Counted from the first letter of the stretch, positions 1 through 9,173 are shown. The stretch: DNA of 64,000 nucleotides from Hanstruepera marina (GCF_019880635.1 NZ_JAINVX010000002.1:248001-312000); one strand, 5' to 3'. Notes: generated by a model not told the origin, from the letters alone. Translations and numbers: made by a program.

Positions 1-2
1 TT

Positions 3-1391
3 GATGAATTAAAAACTGTAAAAGGAGAAGATTCTGAAGGTAATGCAGCTAATATTGTTATTTCTCGAACATCTGAATTAAAATTAATAGATAAGAAAAC
101 TGGAATTACATTAAGTACAAATAACATTCCTTATGGTTCTACTATATTCATTAAGAATGGTCAAGAACTTAAAAAAGGCGAGGTTGTTTGCCAATGGGAT
201 CCATATAACGGTGTAATTATTTCTGAATTTGCAGGTAAAGTTCGTTATGAAAATATTGAACAAGGTGTTACTTATCAAGTTGAGATTGATGAACAAACTG
301 GATTCCAAGAAAAAGTAATTTCTGAATCTAGAAATAAGAAATTAATTCCAACATTGCATATTGATGATGCTAAAGGAAATGTTATCCGTTCTTATAACTT
401 ACCTGTTGGTGCTCACCTTATGATTGACGATGGCGAAAAAATTAAAGTTGGTAAGATTTTAGTTAAAATCCCTCGTAAATCAGCTAAATCTGGTGATATT
501 ACAGGTGGTCTTCCTCGTGTAACAGAATTATTTGAAGCACGTAACCCATCCAACCCAGCAGTGGTGAGTGATATTGACGGTGTCGTTTCATTTGGTAAGA
601 TCAAAAGAGGTAATCGTGAGATTATTGTTGAATCTAAATTAGGTGATATCAAGAAATACTTGGTTAAATTATCAAATCAGATTCTAGTTCAAGAAAATGA
701 TTTTGTTAAAGCGGGTATGCCATTATCTGATGGTTCTGTAACTCCAAACGATATTTTAAATATTAAAGGACCTTCAGCTGTACAACAATATTTAGTAAAT
801 GAAGTACAGGAAGTTTATCGTTTACAAGGTGTGAAAATTAATGATAAGCACTTTGAAGTTGTTGTAAGACAAATGATGCGTAAAGTTAGAATTATTGATT
901 CTGGTGATACGACATTCCTTGAGAATCAATTAGTTCATAAATCAGACTTTATCGAAGAAAACGATGAAATCTTTGGAATGAAAGTAGTTGAAGATGCTGG
1001 TGACTCTGAAAATATTAAAGCAGGTCAAATTATTTCACCTCGTGAATTGCGTGATGAAAATTCATTATTACGTCGTGAAGATAAGAAGCTAGTTGAAGCA
1101 CGTGATGCGCAACCAGCTACAGCAACGCCAATACTTCAAGGTATTACAAGAGCGTCATTACAAACTAAATCATTTATTTCAGCTGCATCGTTCCAAGAAA
1201 CTACAAAAGTTCTTAACGAAGCTGCTGTAAATGGTAAAGTTGATACTTTAGAAGGACTTAAAGAAAATGTAATTGTTGGTCATAGAATTCCTGCTGGAAC
1301 AGGTATGAGAACTTACGAAAACATTATTGTTGGTTCTAAAGAAGAGTTCGATGAGATGATGCAAGTGAAGCAAGAAGTTAATTATAACTAA
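3..1391 (+). CDS. rpoC: RNA polymerase beta' subunit, C-terminal part (5' end outside window)
   Basis: The reading frame is open from base 3 and shows about 460 C-terminal residues of the beta' subunit of RNA polymerase. The first ATG in frame (354) is internal, since the sequence before it is also coding. Conserved beta' signatures include GGLPRVTELFEARNP and, near the end, TPILQGITRASLQTKSFISA followed by ASFQETTKVL. The protein forms part of the clamp and jaw of the catalytic core enzyme. It ends at TAA and is followed within 5 bases by a strong terminator hairpin, so rpoC is the last gene of its operon. Nothing is odd apart from truncation by the window edge. Confidence 0.97.
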   Translation, partial: DELKTVKGEDSEGNAANIVISRTSELKLIDKKTGITLSTNNIPYGSTIFIKNGQELKKGEVVCQWDPYNGVIISEFAGKVRYENIEQGVTYQVEIDEQTGFQEKVISESRNKKLIPTLHIDDAKGNVIRSYNLPVGAHLMIDDGEKIKVGKILVKIPRKSAKSGDITGGLPRVTELFEARNPSNPAVVSDIDGVVSFGKIKRGNREIIVESKLGDIKKYLVKLSNQILVQENDFVKAGMPLSDGSVTPNDILNIKGPSAVQQYLVNEVQEVYRLQGVKINDKHFEVVVRQMMRKVRIIDSGDTTFLENQLVHKSDFIEENDEIFGMKVVEDAGDSENIKAGQIISPRELRDENSLLRREDKKLVEARDAQPATATPILQGITRASLQTKSFISAASFQETTKVLNEAAVNGKVDTLEGLKENVIVGHRIPAGTGMRTYENIIVGSKEEFDEMMQVKQEVNYN

Positions 1392-1395
1392 TATT

Positions 1396-1427
1396 AAAAA
1401 TAGCGTGAAGAAATTCACGCTATTTTT
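1396..1427 (+). terminator. rpoC intrinsic terminator
   Basis: A 14-bp perfect stem (1396-1409 with 1414-1427) and GAAA-type loop is followed by a T run. It sits directly behind the rpoC stop codon. Confidence 0.9.
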
Positions 1428-1442
1428 TTATATAATACTATT

Positions 1443-1760
1443 ATGAGTGATAATAAAAATCAAAAAAAACAAGGTCAGATAAATATTGAAATTGATGAAA
1501 AAGTAGCCGAAGGGACTTACTCCAATTTGGCTATAATTAACCATTCAGTTTCTGAATTTGTTGTTGATTTTGTTAGTATAATGCCAGGTACGCCTAAAAG
1601 TAAGGTGAAGTCGCGTATTATTTTGACGCCTCAACATGCTAAACGCTTATTAAAGGCTTTAGGTGAAAATGTTGCTAGGTTTGAAAATGCCCATGGTGAA
1701 ATCAAAGATTACGAGCAACCACCAATACCTTTGAATTTTGGTCCGACGGGTCAAGCCTAA
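1443..1760 (+). CDS. DUF3467 family protein
   Basis: This 105-residue protein matches the DUF3467 family of small Bacteroidota proteins, with the core SNLAIINHSVSEFVVDFVSIMPG and the ILTPQHAKRLLKAL segment. Its molecular function is not known. It lies just behind rpoC, a gene order I recall as common in flavobacteria, but the rpoC terminator separates the two. The 3' end of the gene (from 1714 to the stop) is duplicated 85 bp downstream as a non-coding copy, see the repeat entry. Confidence 0.85.
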   Translation: MSDNKNQKKQGQINIEIDEKVAEGTYSNLAIINHSVSEFVVDFVSIMPGTPKSKVKSRIILTPQHAKRLLKALGENVARFENAHGEIKDYEQPPIPLNFGPTGQA

Positions 1761-1845
1761 TTTTAATTGGTGAAGAGTTGCTCGACATGTTTACATGTAG
1801 CAACCACCAATACCTTTGAATTTTGGTCCGACGGGTCAAGCTTAA
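1714..1845 (+). repeat. 47-bp direct repeat of the DUF3467 3' end
   Basis: Bases 1714-1760, the last codons and stop of the DUF3467 gene, reappear at 1799-1845 with one mismatch (gcctaa versus gcttaa). The 38-bp spacer holds an inverted repeat: gttgctcgacatg at 1777-1789 pairs with catgtagcaac at 1793-1803 with a two-base bulge. The spacer also contains gttgctcg (1777-1784), the reverse complement of cgagcaac in the gene (1712-1719). Confidence 0.95.
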
Positions 1846-1872
1846 ACAAGTTTTTTAAAGAAAATGAATAGG

Positions 1873-1899
1873 AGAGGTTTGCTTTTTTAGCAAGCCTCT
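1873..1899. terminator. Bidirectional terminator between convergent genes
   Basis: Stem 1873-1883 pairs with 1889-1899 with one G-T pair, and a T run follows on the plus strand. It overlaps the stop codon of the minus-strand Fe-S gene and could end both transcripts. Confidence 0.75.
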
Positions 1900-2117
1900 T
1901 TTTTATTTAAGCAAAACTGTAAGGCACCAGATGGGCATTTTTTAACTTGCTTAATAATTTCTTCTGTAGAAGCTCCATCAAGATCAATCCAAGGAATTAC
2001 AGAATTTCTAAAAACATTAGAAAGCTCACGAGCACAACGTTCGGCATTTATGCAAGCATTAGGGTTATAGGTAACAGTAATATCATTATTACTGAAAACA
2101 TTGTCGTTTGTTTCCAT
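1887..2117 (-). CDS. Divergent 4Fe-4S mono-cluster domain protein (Fer4_19/YjdI-like)
   Basis: This 76-residue protein has cysteines at about 22, 28, 61, 69 and 76 in the arrangement of the divergent mono-cluster ferredoxin family (Pfam Fer4_19, YjdI-like), with the CPSGAL motif typical of the last cluster ligand. It is a probable small electron carrier or accessory Fe-S protein; no partner is visible nearby. It converges on the DUF3467 gene and shares a terminator with it. Confidence 0.75.
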   Translation of the reverse strand: METNDNVFSNNDITVTYNPNACINAERCARELSNVFRNSVIPWIDLDGASTEEIIKQVKKCPSGALQFCLNKKEAC

Positions 2118-2258
2118 AAGTAGATTAATATTTGGGGTTATAATCTATACTAAATGTAAATATCAAGTTAATTCAATCATACTAAATATCGATTAAAAGT
2201 ATTAAAAAATCGATAAAAAGCAAATTTTTGCTAAAAAATTAGATAAATGACACTGTAA

Positions 2259-3848
2259 TTAATTGAATTCAGAAGTAAAATGGAACCTAATACTAGGATA
2301 TTTCTGCTGTGTCATTTGTAATGAAAAAGGTGAGTCAGCTAGAAAAACTAACTGATCGTGTTTATCCTTTGCTAGAAACCGTTGCTTTACCCTCAAGAAT
2401 TCTTTATACTCTTCGTTCTTTTCATCTTCGGGATCTACCCAACAGGCTTTATGGACATTTAAATTTTCATAGGTACATTTGGCTCCATACTCATGCTCTA
2501 ATCTGTATTGAATGACTTCATATTGTAGCGCACCAACTGTTCCAATAACCTTGCGACCATTTAGTTCTAATGTAAATAATTGCGCTACACCTTCATCCAT
2601 TAGCTGGTCAATCCCTTTAAAAAGTTGTTTCGATTTTAAAGGATCGGCATTATTAATGTACCTAAAATGCTCTGGGGAAAAGCTAGGAATACCTCTATAG
2701 TTGATATTTTCGCCTTCAGTTAAGGTGTCTCCAATTTTGAAATTTCCAGTATCGTGTAAACCTACAATATCACCAGGATAGGAAACATCTACAATTTCCT
2801 TCTTCTCTGCAAAGAAAGCATTAGGGCTAGAGAACTTTAACTTTTTATTGTTTCTAACATGTAGATAGGGCTTATTGCGCTCAAACTTACCCGAAACTAT
2901 TTTTACGAAAGCTAATCTATCACGATGATTAGGGTCCATATTAGCGTGGATTTTAAAAACAAACCCAGTAAATTTTTGTTCATCAGGTTTTACTAACCGT
3001 TCTTCACTTTGTTTTGGCCTTGGTTTTGGAGCAATTTCAACAAAACAATCTAGCAATTCACGAACTCCAAAATTATTTAAAGCAGAACCAAAGAAAACAG
3101 GTTGCTGCTTACCATTTAAATATTCTTCTTTATCAAATGTAGGATAGATACCTTCAACCAATTCAATTTCATCTCGTAGTGTATCTGCAGCGTTATCTCC
3201 AACTAATTTGTTAAGCTCTGGAGAGCTTAAGTCGTTAATTTCAATAGTTTCCTCAATATTTTTTCGGCTATCACCACTGAATAGGTTTACATTTTTTTCC
3301 CAAAGATTATAAATGCCTTTAAAATCGTAGCCCATTCCAATAGGAAAGCTCAATGGAACAACGCTAAGTCCTAGTTTCTGTTCAACTTCATCCAATAAAT
3401 CAAAAGCATCTTTCCCTTCACGATCCAACTTGTTAATAAAAACAATCATCGGAATATTACGCATACGGCAAACTTCAACCAATTTTTCGGTTTGTTCCTC
3501 AACACCTTTGGCAACATCAATAACTACAATAACACTATCTACAGCAGTTAAAGTTCTAAAAGTATCTTCAGCAAAATCCTTGTGACCAGGAGTGTCAAGA
3601 ATATTAATTTTAATACCATTATATTCAAAAGCCAAGACCGAAGTAGCTACAGAAATTCCTCTTTGGCGCTCAATTTCCATAAAGTCACTTGTAGCTCCTT
3701 TTTTAATCTTGTTACTTTTTACAGCACCAGCTTCTTGAATAGCGCCTCCAAAAAGTAATAATTTTTCGGTTAATGTAGTTTTTCCAGCATCAGGATGCGA
3801 TATAATCCCGAATGTTCTACGTCTTTCTATTTCACTTTTAAAACTCAT
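2259..3848 (-). CDS. prfC: Peptide chain release factor 3
   Basis: This is a full-length 529-residue translational GTPase of the RF3 type. The G1 motif HPDAGKTTL is at 18-26, the G3 motif DTPGHKDF near 84 and the G4 motif NKLD near 138. An RF3-specific C-terminal domain follows ([20 protein letters not shown]). RF3 recycles class I release factors RF1/RF2 from the ribosome after peptide release. It is transcribed alone, and its promoter region is shared with divergent idi. Length and motif set separate it from EF-G and from the BipA and LepA GTPases. Confidence 0.95.
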   Translation of the reverse strand: MSFKSEIERRRTFGIISHPDAGKTTLTEKLLLFGGAIQEAGAVKSNKIKKGATSDFMEIERQRGISVATSVLAFEYNGIKINILDTPGHKDFAEDTFRTLTAVDSVIVVIDVAKGVEEQTEKLVEVCRMRNIPMIVFINKLDREGKDAFDLLDEVEQKLGLSVVPLSFPIGMGYDFKGIYNLWEKNVNLFSGDSRKNIEETIEINDLSSPELNKLVGDNAADTLRDEIELVEGIYPTFDKEEYLNGKQQPVFFGSALNNFGVRELLDCFVEIAPKPRPKQSEERLVKPDEQKFTGFVFKIHANMDPNHRDRLAFVKIVSGKFERNKPYLHVRNNKKLKFSSPNAFFAEKKEIVDVSYPGDIVGLHDTGNFKIGDTLTEGENINYRGIPSFSPEHFRYINNADPLKSKQLFKGIDQLMDEGVAQLFTLELNGRKVIGTVGALQYEVIQYRLEHEYGAKCTYENLNVHKACWVDPEDEKNEEYKEFLRVKQRFLAKDKHDQLVFLADSPFSLQMTQQKYPSIRFHFTSEFN

Positions 3849-3968
3849 AATATGCTTTGAAATATGGGTTGCAAAGATACTTTTAAAATTGTCAATTTAT
3901 AAAGCCTTAACACATTTTATAATTAAGTATAGGAATATTAATGTATATCTTGGTATTTTTGTGAAACT

Positions 3969-4511
3969 ATGATTGAAGAACACGTTATCCTCGTTAATGA
4001 AAACGATGAACAAATAGGATTGATGCCCAAAATGGAGGCTCATGAAAAAGCGCTATTGCACCGTGCCTTTTCTGTTTTTGTTTTTAATGATAAAAATGAA
4101 TTAATGCTTCAGCAGCGCGCTTTGCATAAGTACCATTCGCCAGGCTTATGGACGAACACCTGCTGTAGTCATCAAAGAGCTGGAGAAAGTAATATTGAAG
4201 CTGGTAAACGCCGTTTACAGGAAGAAATGGGTTTTGTCACCGAACTAGCAGAAACCACATCTTTTATTTATAAAGCGCCTTTTGATAATGGACTGACTGA
4301 ACATGAGTACGACCATATTTTGATAGGCAGATATCAAGGTGTTCCACATATTAATCCTGATGAAGTGGCCGATTGGAAATGGATGACATTAGAATCGGTT
4401 CAAGAGGACATAAAAGTAAACCCCGAATTATATACAGCTTGGTTTAAAATAATTTTCGATAAATTCTATAATTCCATTAACATTTCACAAAATGAAGGTA
4501 ACGGTAAGTAG
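3969..4511 (+). CDS. idi: Isopentenyl-diphosphate delta-isomerase, type I
   Basis: This 180-residue Nudix-fold enzyme interconverts isopentenyl and dimethylallyl diphosphate for isoprenoid synthesis. The catalytic-cysteine region WTNTCCSHQ (around 61-69) is followed by the Nudix-like helix with EAGKRRLQEEMGF. A Bacteroidota -7 element TATTTTTG lies at 3954-3961, just before the ATG, which gives a very short leader. Its last 20 bases overlap the start of the next gene (queD), so the two are probably translationally coupled and belong to one transcript with manA. Confidence 0.93.
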   Translation: MIEEHVILVNENDEQIGLMPKMEAHEKALLHRAFSVFVFNDKNELMLQQRALHKYHSPGLWTNTCCSHQRAGESNIEAGKRRLQEEMGFVTELAETTSFIYKAPFDNGLTEHEYDHILIGRYQGVPHINPDEVADWKWMTLESVQEDIKVNPELYTAWFKIIFDKFYNSINISQNEGNGK

Positions 4512-4902
4512 GAAAGCCCATTTTAACGCAGCGCATAGATTGTACAGAAAAGATTGGGATTTTGATAAGAACAATGCTGTATTTGGTAAATGTAATAACC
4601 CAAATTATCACGGTCACAACTATGAATTGATAGCAAGTGTTACGGGAGAAATTGATAAGGAAACTGGCTATGTGATTGATATGAAGGTGTTGAAAGACAT
4701 CATAAAAAGTGAGGTTGAAGATGCTTTTGACCATAAAAACCTGAATATAGAAGTACCAGAGTTTAAAGATTTAAATCCAACGGCTGAAAATATTGTTGTT
4801 GTTATTTACAACAAAATGAAAGCAAAACTACCAGCTAATTTAGAACTTGAGGTTACCCTTTACGAAACACCAAGAAACTTTGTAAGCTATAACGGCAAAT
4901 GA
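4492..4902 (+). CDS. queD: 6-pyruvoyl-tetrahydropterin synthase / 6-carboxytetrahydropterin synthase family
   Basis: This 136-residue protein carries the T-fold pterin synthase signature: zinc ligands His15, His40 and His42 (NYHGHNY), catalytic Cys34 and a DHKNLN segment. In bacteria this family most often makes 6-carboxy-tetrahydropterin for queuosine; a tetrahydropterin role cannot be excluded from sequence alone. The gene overlaps idi by 20 bp and manA by 4 bp (ATGA), so the three genes form an operon. Confidence 0.85.
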   Translation: MKVTVSRKAHFNAAHRLYRKDWDFDKNNAVFGKCNNPNYHGHNYELIASVTGEIDKETGYVIDMKVLKDIIKSEVEDAFDHKNLNIEVPEFKDLNPTAENIVVVIYNKMKAKLPANLELEVTLYETPRNFVSYNGK

Positions 4903-5873
4903 TGAATAACAATTTACACCCTTTGAAATTTTACCCTATACTAAAAGAAAAGATTTGGGGCGGACAAAAATTAAATACGTTGTTAAACAAACACTCTGAC
5001 TTACCTAATGTTGGAGAAAGCTGGGAAATTAGTGATGTAGAGGGGGATACTTCCATAGTTTCTAATGGAAACCTTAAAGGAAAATCGTTAAAGCAATTAT
5101 TAGGTATGTATAAAGAAGAACTTATTGGTGCCAAAAACTTTAAACAGTTTGGAGAAAAGTTTCCTTTACTTATAAAGTTTATAGACGCTAAAGAAGATTT
5201 GTCCATTCAATTGCACCCCAATGATGAATTAGCTGCTAAACGTCATAACTCGTTTGGAAAAACCGAGATGTGGTATGTTATGCAATCCGATGAAGATTCT
5301 AATTTAATTGTGGGATTTAATCAGGATATGACTGCCGAAAAATATTTGAAGCATTTAGAAGACAAAACGCTCACAAAAATTTTAAATTTTGATAAGGTAA
5401 AAACTGGGGACACCTATTTCATTGAAGTTGGCCGTGTGCATGCTATTGGAGCTGGTGTTCTTTTAGCTGAGATACAACAAACAAGTGATATTACCTATCG
5501 TGTTTACGATTGGGATCGTGTGGATGATGAAGGTAATGAACGCGAATTGCATAACGATTTAGCTATAGATGCCTTTAACTTTAGCATGCCAGATAACTTT
5601 AGGGTTTCTTATAGTAAAACTGAAAACAGGCCTAATGAAATGGTCAGCTGTCCTTATTTTACTACAAATTATCTTGAAGTTAATCAGACTTTAAAGAAGC
5701 TAAATAACCACGATTCGTTTATAATTTATATGTGTGTAGAAGGTGAAGCAAATATTACTACAATTAATTCTCAAGAGCATATAAAGAAAGGCGAAACAAT
5801 ACTTATACCAGCAGCAATTAAAGACTTCGAAATTACTGCTAAAAATACTACACTATTAGAAGTTTATGTGTAA
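4899..5873 (+). CDS. manA: Mannose-6-phosphate isomerase, class I
   Basis: This 324-residue cupin enzyme interconverts mannose 6-phosphate and fructose 6-phosphate. Zinc-site signatures are present: IQLHPND (around 100), EMWYV, and GRVHAIGAGVLLAEIQQTSD, followed by YRVYDWDR. The length fits the short bacterial form. The start overlaps the queD stop as ATGA (4899-4902); ATG at 4902 is an alternative start one codon on. Confidence 0.93.
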   Translation: MMNNNLHPLKFYPILKEKIWGGQKLNTLLNKHSDLPNVGESWEISDVEGDTSIVSNGNLKGKSLKQLLGMYKEELIGAKNFKQFGEKFPLLIKFIDAKEDLSIQLHPNDELAAKRHNSFGKTEMWYVMQSDEDSNLIVGFNQDMTAEKYLKHLEDKTLTKILNFDKVKTGDTYFIEVGRVHAIGAGVLLAEIQQTSDITYRVYDWDRVDDEGNERELHNDLAIDAFNFSMPDNFRVSYSKTENRPNEMVSCPYFTTNYLEVNQTLKKLNNHDSFIIYMCVEGEANITTINSQEHIKKGETILIPAAIKDFEITAKNTTLLEVYV

Positions 5874-5900
5874 TTTTGTAGCAAAATAAATTATAGAATT

Positions 5901-6170
5901 ATGGCAAATAAAAGAGACCTAAAAAAGGATATTAATTACGTTTTAGGTGATATTATTGAAGCTGTTTATGTTTGGGAATATTCAAATACAGACAAAGACA
6001 CAAAAAAAAGTGAAGCTATTATTGATGAGGCTATTGAGACTTTTGACACTTTAATTGCAAAAGTAAACGATAGAAGTGTTGAAGATAAAAAAGCACACTT
6101 TAAGGCAATTAATCAGGAGCTTGAATCTAAAGGTCGTGAGTTAATCGAAAAAATAAACAAGTTAGGTTAA
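5901..6170 (+). CDS. Conserved small helical protein, function unknown
   Basis: This 89-residue protein is acidic and lysine-rich and is predicted by eye to be almost wholly alpha-helical (DINYVLGDIIEAVYVWEYSN, then a charged helical remainder). No domain is recognised and no signal peptide is present. A possible -7 element TAATTTTG (5871-5878) overlaps the manA stop codon, so it may have its own transcript as well as read-through from manA. Confidence 0.75.
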   Translation: MANKRDLKKDINYVLGDIIEAVYVWEYSNTDKDTKKSEAIIDEAIETFDTLIAKVNDRSVEDKKAHFKAINQELESKGRELIEKINKLG

Positions 6171-6185
6171 TTTTAAAAAAAATAA

Positions 6186-6216
6186 TTTGCAAATATAGTT
6201 TACAAGATTATATTTG
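6186..6216 (+). promoter_or_regulatory. Bacteroidota-type promoter of tRNA-Thr
   Basis: TTTG at 6186-6189 and TATATTTG at 6209-6216 are separated by 19 bp, an exact match to the -33/-7 consensus of the phylum. The tRNA begins 11 bases later. Confidence 0.8.
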
Positions 6217-6227
6217 CGAACTGTTTT

Positions 6228-6301
6228 GCCGATGTAGCTCAGCTGGCTAGAGCAGCTGATTTGTAATCAGCAGGTCGTGGGTTCGAGTCCCTCCATCGGC
6301 T
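6228..6301 (+). tRNA. tRNA-Thr (anticodon TGT)
   Basis: The 7-bp acceptor stem GCCGATG/CATCGGC closes perfectly. The D arm contains AGCTCAGCTGG, the anticodon stem GCTGA/TCAGC carries loop TTTGTAA with anticodon TGT, and the T arm has GTTCGAGTCC. The discriminator base is T and CCA is not encoded. It is a single tRNA, not part of a cluster, with its own promoter and terminator. Confidence 0.97.
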
Positions 6302-6303
6302 CT

Positions 6304-6340
6304 AAAAAAAACGATACAAAATTTTGTATCGTTTTTTTTT
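6304..6340. terminator. Terminator behind tRNA-Thr
   Basis: A perfect 22-bp palindrome (6311-6332) has an A run before it and a T run after it, so it can act in both directions, for the tRNA and for the convergent lipoprotein gene. Confidence 0.9.
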
Positions 6341-6359
6341 ATTCTAGTTTATTTAGTGT

Positions 6360-7055
6360 TTATTCAGATTTTCTATCCTTGATAAATTCATCTAGCATTA
6401 AACCATATTTAGAAGATTTGATTTCTGGATTTAAAGCATTGTTAATAGTATCCAACCATTTAATTTTAGCATCGTAAATTTCTGTTAAAGCGACGTAAGG
6501 GGCAACTTCGCTGTCCTTGTTATTAATTGCAAAATTAACGGTATAAAGGTATTTTCCTTTCAATAAGCTTTCATATGCCTTTTGATTTTCAGCTATAGCT
6601 ATTGAATCTCTGTTGGTTTTTGCTTCAAATTCCTCTTTAATCAATTCTAAACTCCTATCATTAAAGCGGGACATAACCTTTTTATATTCATCAAGTTTTT
6701 CCTGTTGTTTTGAACCTTTTATGTCAGCATCAAAAACAAAGTCTTTTAGTGTTGTGTTAATTTCGGTAATGCCTTTATCTGCAAAAAAGGCTATTTTTTT
6801 ATCGTCGCTATTGGTTTTATTTAAATGAAGATAAAACACCTCAGGAGTTTCTAAATCGCTATGTAATTCAAAAGTAGGATCACCATTAACAATTAAAGAA
6901 TCTACGCTTATTAAAGTGGAATCTTTTACTTTTTGTAAATAGAGTGTTCCCTTTTTTAGGCCTTTAACTTGCCCTTTTACTGTTAAATCGTATTGTTTCT
7001 CACTCGAGCAGGAAACAATTAATAAAGCAATTATAATAGTGATTAAATTTCTCAT
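6360..7055 (-). CDS. DUF4369 domain lipoprotein
   Basis: This 231-residue protein has a lipoprotein signal peptide with the lipobox cysteine at residue 16 (IVSCSS). An N-terminal DUF4369-type beta domain follows (LTVKGQVKGLKKGTLYLQK, then DSLIVNGDPTFEL), and the C-terminal half is helical. DUF4369 often precedes a thioredoxin domain in Bacteroidota, but no CxxC motif or thioredoxin fold is seen here, so this is a stand-alone form. It is probably an outer-membrane or periplasmic lipoprotein of unknown role. Confidence 0.8.
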   Translation of the reverse strand: MRNLITIIIALLIVSCSSEKQYDLTVKGQVKGLKKGTLYLQKVKDSTLISVDSLIVNGDPTFELHSDLETPEVFYLHLNKTNSDDKKIAFFADKGITEINTTLKDFVFDADIKGSKQQEKLDEYKKVMSRFNDRSLELIKEEFEAKTNRDSIAIAENQKAYESLLKGKYLYTVNFAINNKDSEVAPYVALTEIYDAKIKWLDTINNALNPEIKSSKYGLMLDEFIKDRKSE

Positions 7056-7104
7056 TGACGTTTAAATTAACGAGCGCAAATATCTTATAAAAATTAATTA
7101 AATA

Positions 7105-8415
7105 CTAGCTAACGGCTGCTAATTCCATAAGAATTGTACAACCAATTGCAGCTATGGTTCCAATGGCATACCCAAATACAGCCAATAGCACACCAACAGT
7201 AGCTAACGAAGGATGAAATGCTGATGCAACAATTGGAGCAGAAGCAGCACCGCCAACATTGGCCTGACTACCTACAGCTAAAAAGAAGTAAGGTGCTTTT
7301 ATTAGTTTTGCCATTATAATTAATAACACAGCATGAATGGACATCCAAATCAGTCCTACTGCAATGAGCCCAGGGTTATCAAAAATAGATCCTAAATCAA
7401 TTTTCATACCTATTGAAGCGACAAGTATATAGATAAATACACTGCCAAATTTACTGGCTCCTGCGCCTTCATAATTTTTAGCTTTTGTAAAAGAAAGTAG
7501 AATGGCTATTAGTGTTGCAATACTTATCATCCAAAAGAATTTTGAACCAAGGAATGTAAACGTATTTCTAGTGGTAGCTGAATCAATATTATCCACTATA
7601 CCTTCAAAATAAGGCGCAAGAATATTTGCGCCAATATGGGAAAAACTTACGGTTCCAAAAGCTATGGCTACAATAATCATAATATCTGTTAAAGACGGAT
7701 TACGTTTTACACTTTTGGCAAAAGAGGTTACTTTCTCTTTTAAGGATTCGATAGCGGAGTTATCGGCTTTTAACCAGTTGTCAATTATTTTTGAACGGCC
7801 TATTCCAATTAAAATAATAGCCATCCAAATATTGGCAACAACTATATCAACAAACACCATTTTACCATATTCTGATTGATTGTATCCATAAATTTCTAGC
7901 ATGGCTGTTTGGTTGGCACCACCACCAATCCAGCTTCCCGCTAATGTAGATAAACCTCTCCATACCGCATCTGGACCAACACCTCCAACAGTTTCTGGTG
8001 AAAACATTGAGACTAAAAGTATGGCTATAGGTCCCCCAATTACAATGCCCAAGGTTCCTGTTAGGAACATAACTAAAGCCTTCCAACCTAAATTAAAAAC
8101 GGCCTTTAAGTCGATACTTAATGTCATAAGCACCAAAGCTGCTGGTAATAGATATCTACTGGCTACATAATAGAGATTTGTACTGTGTTTTATAACTTCA
8201 CCAGATTCAGATGTGGTTTCCCATTCAGGAGCAATAAGCCCTGATGTTGTTAAAACAGCGGGTAACATATAAGCCATAAATAGTCCGGGTACTATCTTAT
8301 AGAATTTAGACCAAAATCCAGTTTTTAATGATTCTGTATAAAAAATAAAACCTAACGTTAACATTAGGAGCCCAAAAACAATTGTATCGTCAGTAAAAAT
8401 AGGTGCTTCTTGCAT
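7105..8415 (-). CDS. DUF819 family integral membrane protein
   Basis: This 436-residue polytopic membrane protein matches DUF819 (YjcL-like), a family with a pseudo-repeat of transporter-like helices. About ten hydrophobic segments are visible. Family-like glycine-rich motifs include LAGSWIGGGANQTAM in the middle and VGSQANVGGAASAPIVASAF near the end. The substrate is unknown. It is transcribed alone, with a terminator at 8458-8489 separating it from the upstream operon. Confidence 0.85.
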   Translation of the reverse strand: MQEAPIFTDDTIVFGLLMLTLGFIFYTESLKTGFWSKFYKIVPGLFMAYMLPAVLTTSGLIAPEWETTSESGEVIKHSTNLYYVASRYLLPAALVLMTLSIDLKAVFNLGWKALVMFLTGTLGIVIGGPIAILLVSMFSPETVGGVGPDAVWRGLSTLAGSWIGGGANQTAMLEIYGYNQSEYGKMVFVDIVVANIWMAIILIGIGRSKIIDNWLKADNSAIESLKEKVTSFAKSVKRNPSLTDIMIIVAIAFGTVSFSHIGANILAPYFEGIVDNIDSATTRNTFTFLGSKFFWMISIATLIAILLSFTKAKNYEGAGASKFGSVFIYILVASIGMKIDLGSIFDNPGLIAVGLIWMSIHAVLLIIMAKLIKAPYFFLAVGSQANVGGAASAPIVASAFHPSLATVGVLLAVFGYAIGTIAAIGCTILMELAAVS

Positions 8416-8457
8416 ATTAGTTTAATTAGAACTGCAAAATACCAAAATAAATGGGTT

Positions 8458-8489
8458 AAAAAAAGCGACCGTTATTGGTCGCTTTTTTT
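8458..8489. terminator. Terminator of the SPFH/RHH operon
   Basis: Stem 8458-8470 pairs with 8477-8489 around loop GTTATT. The loop contains the stop codon of the minus-strand RHH gene. Runs of A and T on either side suit both directions. Confidence 0.85.
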
Positions 8490-8657
8490 ATTGGTATCTT
8501 TTTTTGGCTTTGGGTCACGTTTATGTTCTTTTAAATACTGCATAAGCATCCACTCAATTTGGCCATTGGTACTTCTAAACTCATCAGAAGCCCATTTTTC
8601 AATGGCTTTGAGCATGTCTTCATTTATTCGTAATGCAAATGCTTTCTTTTTTGACAT
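8472..8657 (-). CDS. Arc-type ribbon-helix-helix DNA-binding protein
   Basis: This 61-residue protein begins KKKAFALRINEDMLKAIEKW, the beta-strand and first helix of an Arc/MetJ-type ribbon-helix-helix fold, and continues with STNGQIEWMLMQYLKEH, the second helix. A basic tail follows. It is the last gene of the SPFH-DUF4177-DUF1648-RHH operon. RHH proteins usually repress their own operon; ATGATAT half-sites around the operon promoter (10212-10243) are candidate binding sites, which is inference. Confidence 0.85.
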   Translation of the reverse strand: MSKKKAFALRINEDMLKAIEKWASDEFRSTNGQIEWMLMQYLKEHKRDPKPKKDTNKKSDQ

Positions 8658-8664
8658 TGTAATA

Positions 8665-9171
8665 TTAAGACTTGTTTAATTTTTTATAATATATGAGTAT
8701 TACAATTGGCAATAATAAACTAAAACCAATTATAACTGGGACAAACCAATTACTTAAATGTATTTGGTTGTCTTTGGCGCTTTGAACAATATAATAAATT
8801 ATATAAGCAAACATAATAACTGTTAATGTATTAACCACTCTTACTATTCGGGTACTAAATCTGTAATTCTTAAGGGCATTTTCTTCTGTAATATTTACCA
8901 TGTAATTATGAACATGAGGATATTTATTTAATGCAAATAGTCCAACATACAATACCGTTGCTAATAATGGTATAAACCATAAATACAATTTATTACTATA
9001 ACCGTCGGCTTCACCTTTGGCATTAAAATGCGATGCGATGGTTTCTGGTAAATTGGTGTATTCAACAAATACATAAATCCATATTAATAACAATAGTGTA
9101 ATAGAAACCAATTCTAGGAATATATCGATACCTTCAAAAGGGACTTTTATTCTTGGTCTAGTATTACGCAT
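8665..9171 (-). CDS. DUF1648 domain membrane protein
   Basis: This 168-residue protein has about four transmembrane segments and the DUF1648 signature after the first one (LPETIASHFNAKGEADGYSN), as seen in SdpI-like immunity and membrane-stress proteins. It starts 2 bases after the DUF4177 stop and runs into the RHH gene with a 7-bp gap, so it is part of one operon. Its role in that operon is unknown. Confidence 0.85.
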   Translation of the reverse strand: MRNTRPRIKVPFEGIDIFLELVSITLLLLIWIYVFVEYTNLPETIASHFNAKGEADGYSNKLYLWFIPLLATVLYVGLFALNKYPHVHNYMVNITEENALKNYRFSTRIVRVVNTLTVIMFAYIIYYIVQSAKDNQIHLSNWFVPVIIGFSLLLPIVILIYYKKLNKS

Positions 9172-9173
9172 GG

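Noticed and set aside
2309-2700. Plus-strand frames opposite prfC
   Set aside because: They are antisense to a conserved full-length gene and show no domain or upstream signal.
7862-8170. Frames on both strands inside the DUF819 gene
   Set aside because: They are out-of-frame readings of a strongly coding membrane protein, with no start signal or family similarity.
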